NCBI GenBank assembly: GCA_964593465.1
Contig: CAZQJY010000004.1
Location: 53,856-117,855 of the forward strand
Length of the DNA stretch: 64,000 nt
DNA from: Mycosynbacter sp964593465
GTDB lineage: Bacteria; Patescibacteriota; Saccharimonadia; Saccharimonadales; Saccharimonadaceae
Direction: 5' to 3'
Shown here: piece after piece, positions 59,001 through 64,000 of the stretch
Layout: each line of letters begins with the position of its first letter
Numbering within the stretch: the first letter of the stretch is position 1
Notes under the pieces: generated by a model
The model's input: only the letters and a program-made list of their open reading frames with translations
Told to the model about the DNA's origin: nothing
Databases searched by the model: none
Program-made: the position numbers and the translations under genes

Positions 59001-60821
59001 AGCGTGCTCACGGGCGACACATTGAGCGGCGACCCGATGACGCCAAGTGATGTGACTGTCACGACACCAAACGGCACCCCAACGGGTATCACTGTCGGAA
59101 GCAATGGTGCGGTTACTGTCGCGCCAGACACGCCAGCGGGCAATTACACGATAGAGTATCAGGTGTGCGAAAACCTCAACCCAACCAACTGCCAGACAGA
59201 GACAATGACATTGCAGGTGACGGCTACTCCTATTGTTACCTCGCCAAACACCCTCACGCCAGTTGATGGCTATGATGGGTCAAGTAATGCAGGCAGTGTG
59301 CTGACGGGCAATACGCTCGGCGGCGATCCGATCGATTCGAGCGACGTGACGGTGACAACCCCGAGTGGTACGCCAAGTGGTGTGATAATTGGCAGCGACG
59401 GCACAGTATCGGTCGCGCCTGGCACCCCAGCGGGCAATTACACGATAGAGTATCAGGTGTGCGAAAACCTCAACCCTGGTAACTGCCAGACAGGAATAGC
59501 CACGCTCGAGATTACCGCTGCAGCGATTGTGACATCACCAACTACCTTGCCGAATGTTGACGGTCGCGATGGCTCGAGCAATGCGGGTAGCGTGCTCACG
59601 GGCGACACATTGAGCGGCGACCCAATCAATCCAGACGATGTGACGGTGACAACCCCGAGCGGCACGCCAACGGGTATAACAATCAACGGCGATGGTGTTG
59701 TATCGGTCGCGCCTGGCACTCCAGCGGGCAACCATACAATTACCTACCAAGTCTGCGAAAACCTCAATCCTACCAATTGCCAGACTAATACGGTAACGGT
59801 GAATGTGACAGCTGCGCCTCTTGTGGTGAATCCTGACGACACGCCAGACCCAGTCGTGTCTGGTCCAGCGGGTAATGTGCTCGATGGTGGTACCCTTGGC
59901 GGCGACCCAATCAATCCAGACGATGTCACGATCACCGTGACAGATAATGGTGGACTGACAGGGGTGACGATTGATGAAGATGGAAATGTGCAGGTACCAA
60001 AAAATACTCCAGCAGGCACTTATCCTGTCGAATACCAAGTCTGCGAAAACCTCAATCCTACCAATTGCCAGACAGACACAATCACGATCACCATCGAAGC
60101 GCCCGTGGTGACGGCAAATGGCGATACGCTCAGCCCTGTGAACACAGTGACTGGCGGCCCGGCGGGTAATGTGCTCGATAACGACAGGCTTGATGGCCAG
60201 GCGATTGATCCAGCCGATGTTGTCTTGACAGTCGTTGGCTCGCTCCCAACAGGCATTACATTTAACACAGCGACTGGCGACGTCGATGTGCAGCCGGGCG
60301 CGCCACTCGGCAGCTACACTGTCACCTACCAGATGTGTCATGTCGCCAATCCGTCGGTGTGTAGCACCGCATCGTTCCAGGGAGAAGTGGTGCAAGACCA
60401 GGTGGTGATTAATATCGAAAGCCAACCTTCTCGGCCAGATGAGCATGGTGTTGTGGGTAATATCTATGATCTGACAGATGTCAACGGCTCGCGCCCCGAT
60501 CAGGGGTCGCTCACCGGCTCGATTGCCAACGATGGCGGCCTGACGGGTGTGACGATAGATGAAGATGGTAACATTGTAGTGCCACAAAACGCTGCGCCAG
60601 GCACTTACACTGTCGCGTATCGTGTCTGCCTTGTGAGTCATCCGACAAATTGCCAAGAGGGTACACTCACCGTTGTGGTGCCCGAGCCAGATACTATTTT
60701 GGGTGTCCCAAACACCGGTGTGTATCGAGTAGTAATGCAGCTTGGTAGTGTCATAGCGGGGCTTGGTATGGCAGTAGTGACTGGTATTGCAGTGTGGCGA
60801 CTACGCAAATCTCGCACCTAG
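56075..60821 (+). CDS. giant repeat-rich surface protein, out of frame at a G9 tract (phase-variable candidate)
   Basis: ATG 56075 with an AGGGG site opens a signal peptide: MAQQFAIRLSHKQR, then a hydrophobic core to VVGG. At G9 (56161-56169) the frame goes on to a stop at 56192, giving 39 residues. The long mature frame (56169-60821) is shifted by one base; with G8 or G11 the two join into 1581 residues (G8). The mature part has an L-type-lectin-like domain (about residues 15-310 of the long frame), a DUF11-like domain (about 312-430), 11 repeats of about 95 residues with a C-x7-C pair each, and a C-terminal VPNTG, membrane helix and basic tail. This fits an adhesin; the role in host attachment is inference. 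A sequencing indel is the alternative. Confidence 0.85.
56161..56169 (+). repeat. G9 homopolymer inside the signal-peptide coding region
   Basis: Nine consecutive G at 56161-56169, at the end of the hydrophobic core of the signal peptide. Tracts like this slip during replication and switch surface genes on and off in other bacteria. Here a loss of one G restores the frame. Confidence 0.9.
57478..60675 (+). repeat. 11 tandem protein repeats with high DNA identity in the centre
   Basis: Repeat units of about 280-300 bases start near 57478, 57769, 58057, 58369, 58651, 58945, 59238, 59530, 59826, 60111 and 60405. Each encodes a pattern: D-T/N-L, xxGSVL-x-G-x-TLxG, PxxVTV, GxT, VAPGTPAG, YxVCENLNPTNC, then VTA. 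Units 5-8 are nearly alike in DNA as well as protein, so copy-number change by recombination is likely. The units resemble bacterial Ig-like/cadherin-type stalk repeats. Confidence 0.75.
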
Positions 60822-60933
60822 CAACGTGGGTTGAGAGACTCGGGCAATAAACTGATTGACTTCACTAGTGAAACGGCGTATAATAGGCAATGAATTATTG
60901 ATCAAAGCTAAAGAGATAAGGAAGTTTTACTAC

Positions 60934-61305
60934 ATGCTCGCAATCCGTTTGCAACGCGTCGGCCGCAAAGCGTACCCAGTGTACCGAGTGGCTGTACAAG
61001 AATCACAGCGCCACCCATCGAGCGGTCGCGTCGTAGCCTACGTCGGTAGCTACAACCCACACACAAAAGAAGCTAATATCCAGGTAGAGGCAGCGCAAAA
61101 ATACCTCGACAATGGTGCGCAGCCAACTCCACGAGTAGTAAAACTGCTCAAAGACGCGGGTGTGAAGCTCCCTAAGTGGGTTAAAGAAGCAGACGTAAGC
61201 AAACAAAAGGCTATCCGTAATCCAGAAAAACTTCGCAAAAACCAGCCAAAAGAAGAAGTGGTAGAGGAAGTCGCCGAAGAATCAACAGAAGAAGCTGCAG
61301 CGTAA
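60934..61305 (+). CDS. rpsP: ribosomal protein S16
   Basis: A 123-residue S16: MLAIRLQRVGRKAYPVYRVAV, then GRVVAYVGSYNPH and a Pro-rich middle QPTPRVVKLLKDAGVKLPKWV. The C-terminal tail is acidic (EEVVEEVAEESTEEAAA), an extension over E. coli S16. ATG 60934 has ATAAGGAAG upstream. The KH-domain gene and trmD follow further on, which matches the common rpsP-khpA-rimM-trmD order with rimM missing here. Confidence 0.95.
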   Translation: MLAIRLQRVGRKAYPVYRVAVQESQRHPSSGRVVAYVGSYNPHTKEANIQVEAAQKYLDNGAQPTPRVVKLLKDAGVKLPKWVKEADVSKQKAIRNPEKLRKNQPKEEVVEEVAEESTEEAAA

Positions 61306-61320
61306 GGCTATTCGCTAAAG

Positions 61321-61352
61321 ATAAAACACCTTCAGACTTGGAGGTGTTTTAT
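61321..61352 (+). terminator. terminator after rpsP
   Basis: ATAAAACACCT, loop, AGGTGTTTTAT, followed by TTTAAG. An 11-bp perfect stem. Confidence 0.8.
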
Positions 61353-61483
61353 TTTAAGTCGCCCAATAGAGATGAGCAGCCAAAAAAATGGATTAGGTCA
61401 AAACAGGCTTATGTTTGCAATTTGGTGGTATACTAAAGATACGATATTTGGAGTATAAGAGACCGAAGACGGTGGAGGGCAAT

Positions 61484-61864
61484 ATGTCGACAATAGACCA
61501 GCAATTTGTAGAATATATCGTAAAATCTCTGGTGGGAAATCCAGATGATGTGGTGGTAGAGCGCACGATCGATGAAAAAGGCGTGCTGCTGACGCTTACC
61601 GTCAATCCAGAAGACCTTGGGCGAGTGATTGGGAAGCGTGGCGTGACAGCACAGAGCCTACGTACACTACTGCGTGCACTTGGTACAAAAAATGATGCTC
61701 GCTACAACCTCAAGATCGTCAACAATGATGGCGAAGGCTATACAGTATCGTCAGATGATGTAGCACGAGAAGAGACCGCAACAAATGATACAGAAGATGG
61801 CGGATCAGACTACGCTCGCAAGTCGCGTGCCGAGTTAGAAGAGCTCGACGATTTAGACATCTAG
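61484..61864 (+). CDS. khpA: KH-domain RNA-binding protein KhpA
   Basis: A 126-residue protein with a KH domain: VEYIVKSLVGNPDDVVVERT, then LTVNPEDLGRVIGKRGVTAQSLRTLLRAL with the GKRG loop (I-G-x-x-G). The C-terminal part is a long acidic tail (TNDTEDGG, then ELEELDDLDI) not found in short KhpA. KhpA-KhpB bind many small RNAs in other bacteria. ATG 61484 follows GGAGGGC. A TATACT at about 61429-61434 gives a 40-50 base leader. Confidence 0.9.
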   Translation: MSTIDQQFVEYIVKSLVGNPDDVVVERTIDEKGVLLTLTVNPEDLGRVIGKRGVTAQSLRTLLRALGTKNDARYNLKIVNNDGEGYTVSSDDVAREETATNDTEDGGSDYARKSRAELEELDDLDI

Positions 61865-61941
61865 CCTAGTTGTCCACAGTGCTTCCACAAGGGGTATTTT
61901 GGTAGAAAAAATGCTTGTGTTTGGGAGAAGCTGCGTGCTAT

Positions 61942-62060
61942 ACTAAGTATCAGTTCAGACAGACATGAACTGCGAGAAATGAGCTCTATGCGAGCAACTT
62001 TTATAAGAGTTGAGAGCCTTATATGTCTGCGAAACCGCCCTGTTTTATTACGGGCGGTTT
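61942..62060 (+). ncRNA. candidate small RNA with its own promoter and terminator
   Basis: TATACT (61942-61947) starts a transcript near 61954. It contains AGTTCA-GACAGACA-TGAACT (about 61953-61972), a possible long-range AGACAT/ATGTCT pair, and ends in AAACCGCCC-loop-GGGCGGTTTT (62032-62060). No convincing ORF with a ribosome site is present. The region 61865-61941 holds only a TTGTCCACA (about 61869) that is one base off a DnaA box. Family unknown (not 4.5S, tmRNA, 6S or RNase P by their core sequences). Confidence 0.4.
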
Positions 62061-62064
62061 TGTG

Positions 62065-62190
62065 GTTTCAGATACTTTGACGGTACATCGCTGCGTTGCT
62101 GCACTGCGATGCTCGTTCGCCGTATGCTTGATACGTCTCACTGCGCTTCCTATGCGCGCCTTGTGCCGTACTCGTCAAAGTATCTGAAAC
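62065..62190. repeat. 126-base cruciform element with an 18-bp perfect stem
   Basis: GTTTCAGATACTTTGACG (62065-62082) and CGTCAAAGTATCTGAAAC (62173-62190) form an 18-bp perfect stem, extended by GTAC/GTAC across one bulge. Inside are three small hairpins: CATCGC...GCGATG (62086-62111), CGTAT-GCTTG-ATACG (62121-62135) and GCGC...GCGC (62143-62157). The clover-like layout resembles a MITE, a REP-type element or a structured RNA. No ORF is visible. Confidence 0.6.
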
Positions 62191-62210
62191 GGCTACATTG
62201 GCAAAATGAA

Positions 62211-62282
62211 AAAAGCCCACCGAAGTAGCTCAAGCGGTAGAGGGCTACTTGAGCTTCTACGGCGAACTTTTTTCGATGGGCT
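62211..62282 (-). terminator. large minus-strand terminator with a tRNA D-arm-like interior
   Basis: On the minus strand AGCCCA (62282-62277) pairs with TGGGCT (62219-62214), followed by TTTTTTC. Inside, AGAAGCTCAAG (62258-62248) pairs with CTTGAGCTACT (62234-62224) with one mismatch. In the plus orientation the interior contains GTAGCTCAAGCGGTAGAG, like a tRNA D-arm. It probably ends the small gene at 62281-62445. Confidence 0.5.
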
Positions 62283-62445
62283 AGTGCATAGCGATGCGCT
62301 TGTCTAGATAGTCACATCGCTTGCGCCATAGCCAGGCGCGAATCGGATTTCCCATATGGACGTGCAGATTCCATAGCTCGTTCGCCGTGATTCTTGCCTC
62401 TTGTAGTCCATCGGGATAGGTCGGGAGACCGTCCACTTCTTCCAT
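62281..62445 (-). CDS. small protein of unknown function (54 residues)
   Basis: A 54-codon frame on the minus strand starting MEEVDGLPTYPDGLQEAR and ending YLDKRIAMH, rich in charged and aromatic residues (LWNLHVHMG and AWLWRKRCDY). ATG 62445 has AAAGGA 7 bases upstream, and the large terminator follows its stop. The upstream frame to 62778 is antisense to trmD and is not supported. The -35 TTGACT (62510-62505) is present, but the -10 is weak. Confidence 0.55.
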   Translation of the reverse strand: MEEVDGLPTYPDGLQEARITANELWNLHVHMGNPIRAWLWRKRCDYLDKRIAMH

Positions 62446-62494
62446 GACAAGTCCTTTCGATAGGTGTGTCAGGATGTAGATATCATTGCAATTA

Positions 62495-62523
62495 TTTACA
62501 AAAAAGTCAATACCTTGTAAACT
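62495..62523 (+). promoter_or_regulatory. trmD promoter
   Basis: TTTACA (62495-62500), 17-base spacer, TAAACT (62518-62523), then 7 bases and ATG 62531. This implies a leaderless trmD message. The minus-strand -35 of the small gene (62510-62505) lies in the spacer, so the two promoters overlap. Confidence 0.6.
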
Positions 62524-62530
62524 GGTAGAG

Positions 62531-63190
62531 ATGAGAAGGTTCCAAGTTATCACACTGTTTCCCGAAATGTTTACGGGCGTGTTTGAAAATTCTATGATGT
62601 GGAAGGCGCAAAAGGATGAGATTGTGCAGCTGAGTGCGATTGATTTGCGTGAGTTCGGGATTGGGCCGCGTCGGACTGTCGACGACACTCCATATGGTGG
62701 TGGTGATGGCATGCTGCTCAAGCCCGAACCGTTGTTCGCAGCCGTAGAAAAGGCAAAAGAGAATGATCCAGATGCCAAGGTGTTACTGATGACGGCGCGT
62801 GGCGAGCGATGGGTGCAGGCAGCTGCACAGGCTCACGCCGACGATAGTCCACAGGGGTATATCTTCATCTGTGGACGCTACGAAGGATATGACGAACGAA
62901 TTACAACGCTGGTGGATGAGCAGGTACGGGTAGGGGACTATGTGCTTACGGGCGGCGAATTGCCGGCAATGACAATCATCGATAGTATCGTGCGGCTCAT
63001 GCCTGGGGTACTGGGCGGTGAAACAAGTGCCGAGATAGAGAGTTTCTCTGACGGCGAGACGCTAGAGTTTCCGCAATATACGCGGCCTGAGGAGTTTCGA
63101 GGGATGAAGGTGCCGGAGGTATTGCTGAGTGGAAATCACGGAGCTATTGCGGAGTGGCGCACGCAGCATTCTTACAAAGCCAAGCAATAG
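62531..63190 (+). CDS. trmD: tRNA (guanine-N1)-methyltransferase TrmD
   Basis: A 219-residue SPOUT enzyme making m1G37 in tRNA. It has MRRFQVITLFPEMF, then DDTPYGGGDGMLLKPEPLF, LLMTARGERWVQ, FICGRYEGYDERI and YVLTGGELPAM (the trefoil-knot SAM site), followed by the C-terminal domain ending QYTRPEEFRG and VLLSGNHGAIAEWR. Slightly shorter than the usual 240-250 residues. ATG 62531 fits both the family start and the promoter; the upstream frame lies in the promoter region. Confidence 0.95.
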   Translation: MRRFQVITLFPEMFTGVFENSMMWKAQKDEIVQLSAIDLREFGIGPRRTVDDTPYGGGDGMLLKPEPLFAAVEKAKENDPDAKVLLMTARGERWVQAAAQAHADDSPQGYIFICGRYEGYDERITTLVDEQVRVGDYVLTGGELPAMTIIDSIVRLMPGVLGGETSAEIESFSDGETLEFPQYTRPEEFRGMKVPEVLLSGNHGAIAEWRTQHSYKAKQ

Positions 63191-63463
63191 CTTATTCTCT
63201 TTACTGTTCTAATGATAGACAATACGCAGTAAAGCTGCGATTTTTCTACGCAAAAACAAGGTCCCCGCTGGGTGGGCGGGGAAAAGAGTGTTGTGGTGGG
63301 TATATCGTAGAGCGAAATGCTACAAGCACTATTTTTTGTTTTTTCAAAATGTTTGTTTTTGTAACTTTCGCTGTCATTTACTGTACATTGCCTCACAAAA
63401 AAGCACAAGCAAAAAAGCTAATTTGACAACGACATGTGCCTAAACAAGTAGTACAATGGAGGT
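63191..63463. other. intergenic stretch with a GC-rich hairpin
   Basis: No convincing gene. CCCCGC-TGGGTGG-GCGGGG (about 63263-63281) is a strong hairpin and may be the trmD terminator, although it is followed by AAAAG rather than T. T-rich runs lie at about 63331-63360. A TACAAT (about 63451-63456) precedes the next gene, with GGAGG as its ribosome site. Confidence 0.4.
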
Positions 63464-63907
63464 ATGAGCAAGGTACGAGCTGTCAATGCGCCTGCACTGC
63501 GCCGCCCAAAGCTGTATCCAGCCGTACTTATGTATGCGGTATTGGTGGCAGGGGTGACAACGTATTTATTATTTAAGTCAGATATTATTATCGAAACGAT
63601 AGTGACTTCTGCAGTGGGTGGAGGCAGGTATGGAGTTGCGGCAGCACTGTCGGTAGCTGCGTCTGGTGTGTTCGCGCTACCCTATTTGTTGCGTATGCGG
63701 GTAAGTCCATTGATGCGAGCAGTGGGGCTGGTGTCGTCTTTTGTTGCTCCATGTGGCTGGCTGCTCACCGCGTGGTGGTTAGAATTGTATGTGGGTGATG
63801 GCAGGGCGGCCATAGCCCTGATTGGGGCCTATTGTAGTTTGTTGTTGGCGTTTGTATCCGTGTGGTGTATTGGCATACCAGTCCAGCCATTGAAAAAACG
63901 ACACTAA
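63464..63907 (+). CDS. four-helix membrane protein of unknown function
   Basis: A 147-residue protein: basic N-terminus, then hydrophobic segments at about 19-37, 55-74, 83-104 and 114-136, and a basic end (PLKKRH). No known family is recognised. The ATG has GGAGG 4 bases upstream and TACAAT near 63451-63456. Confidence 0.6.
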   Translation: MSKVRAVNAPALRRPKLYPAVLMYAVLVAGVTTYLLFKSDIIIETIVTSAVGGGRYGVAAALSVAASGVFALPYLLRMRVSPLMRAVGLVSSFVAPCGWLLTAWWLELYVGDGRAAIALIGAYCSLLLAFVSVWCIGIPVQPLKKRH

Positions 63908-63939
63908 ACTGCTATATTAATAGCTGTTCAACATATCAT

Positions 63940-64000
63940 TGGGATGTCGCCAAGTGGTAAGGCACTGGGTTCTGGTCCCAGCATTCGGGGGTTCGAATCC
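63940..64000 (+). tRNA. tRNA-Gln (CTG), cut by the window end
   Basis: A tRNA start TGGGATG, D-arm CGCCAAGTGGTAAGGC, anticodon stem CTGGG/CCCAG with loop TTCTGGT (anticodon CTG) and T-arm beginning GGGGGTTCGAATCC. The acceptor 3' strand lies beyond the window. Confidence 0.9.

Noticed and set aside
57143..60656. Long antisense ORFs opposite the repeat protein
   Set aside because: They mirror the repeat composition of the sense strand, have no ribosome site or promoter and show no known domain.
61869..61877. Replication origin at a DnaA-box-like TTGTCCACA
   Set aside because: Only one near-match is present, with no cluster of boxes, no AT-rich unwinding region and no dnaA or dnaN nearby.
61990..62090. 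Leader peptide of about 33 codons over the small-RNA terminator
   Set aside because: The frame simply reads through the terminator hairpin, has no ribosome site and shows no regulatory codon cluster.
62065..62190. Integron attC site
   Set aside because: The arm ends CTGAAAC/GTTTCAG do not fit the attC core (GTTRRRY/RYYYAAC), and no integrase or cassette array is present.
62445..62778. Extension of the minus-strand small gene antisense to trmD
   Set aside because: The extra residues overlap the conserved start of trmD and both promoters; the ATG at 62445 has a good ribosome site.
1..64000. CRISPR arrays, cas genes, rRNA operons
   Set aside because: No regularly spaced direct repeats with unique spacers, no Cas-like protein and no 16S/23S/5S core sequences were seen on either strand.

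Overview
The window looks like a chromosomal segment of an ultra-small Patescibacteria/CPR bacterium, most likely Candidatus Saccharibacteria (TM7). This is inferred from gene content and style, not from a database search. The pointers are compact, mostly single-copy housekeeping genes, a very short Cys-less L32-like protein, a membrane-anchored MurF next to Ddl plus a second MurF, many small DUF genes, TGA used as a normal stop, and start codons that lie directly under -10 boxes. No rRNA, CRISPR array, phage or complete insertion sequence is visible. Seven complete tRNA genes (Leu-GAG, Val-TAC, Gly-GCC, Phe-GAA, Cys-GCA, Leu-TAA, Ala-GGC) and one truncated tRNA (Gln-CTG) are present.

Layout. 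1-1.5 kb: accessory debris, namely a uvrA tail carrying a nonsense codon, an HNH nuclease fragment and an SRAP/YedK-like protein that has lost all four catalytic residues. 1.5-9.2 kb: a glycosyltransferase, small stress genes (VOC, CsbD, MsrA-MsrB), DUF1801/DUF2200, an anchored I78-like protein and an ABC exporter. 9.2-15.5 kb: a CcdA/thioredoxin pair, an Erm-like methyltransferase divergent from a LiaF-like protein, Pgl-Gnd (oxidative pentose phosphate) and UvrC. 15.6-20 kb: a possibly horizontally acquired secreted protein, an aminopeptidase, SecG and an anchored peptide-binding protein. 20-33.7 kb: tRNAs, TypA, a NUDIX gene with a structured leader, a ZIP transporter, trehalase plus a GH13 glucosidase, RarA, anchored MurF and Ddl, and an AI-2E-type permease. 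33.8-42.2 kb: a tRNA cluster, slipin-LemA-HtpX, a zinc-finger-less LigA and a GT2. 42.2-50.9 kb: ProB, two Ham1/RdgB paralogues, an APH-type kinase, small membrane proteins, a second MurF and two tandem anchored paralogues. 51-64 kb: LeuS, L32, NusB-NUDIX-RNase III, a giant repeat surface protein, S16-KhpA, a structured intergenic island and TrmD.

The most notable locus is the giant surface protein (56075-60821). Its signal peptide and its mature part are in different frames, separated exactly at a run of nine G. Eight G would join them into a 1581-residue protein with an L-type-lectin-like head, a DUF11 domain, 11 Cys-containing repeats and a C-terminal VPNTG-membrane-basic tail. This is the layout of a phase-variable adhesin, which would make sense for an organism that lives attached to a host cell.

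Other points of note: a consistent set of probable leaderless genes with well-spaced -35/-10 promoters, a GH13 gene whose only plausible start is ATC, a Cys-less LigA, an interleaved (pseudoknot-type) leader before a NUDIX gene, and a 126-bp cruciform element near 62.1 kb.
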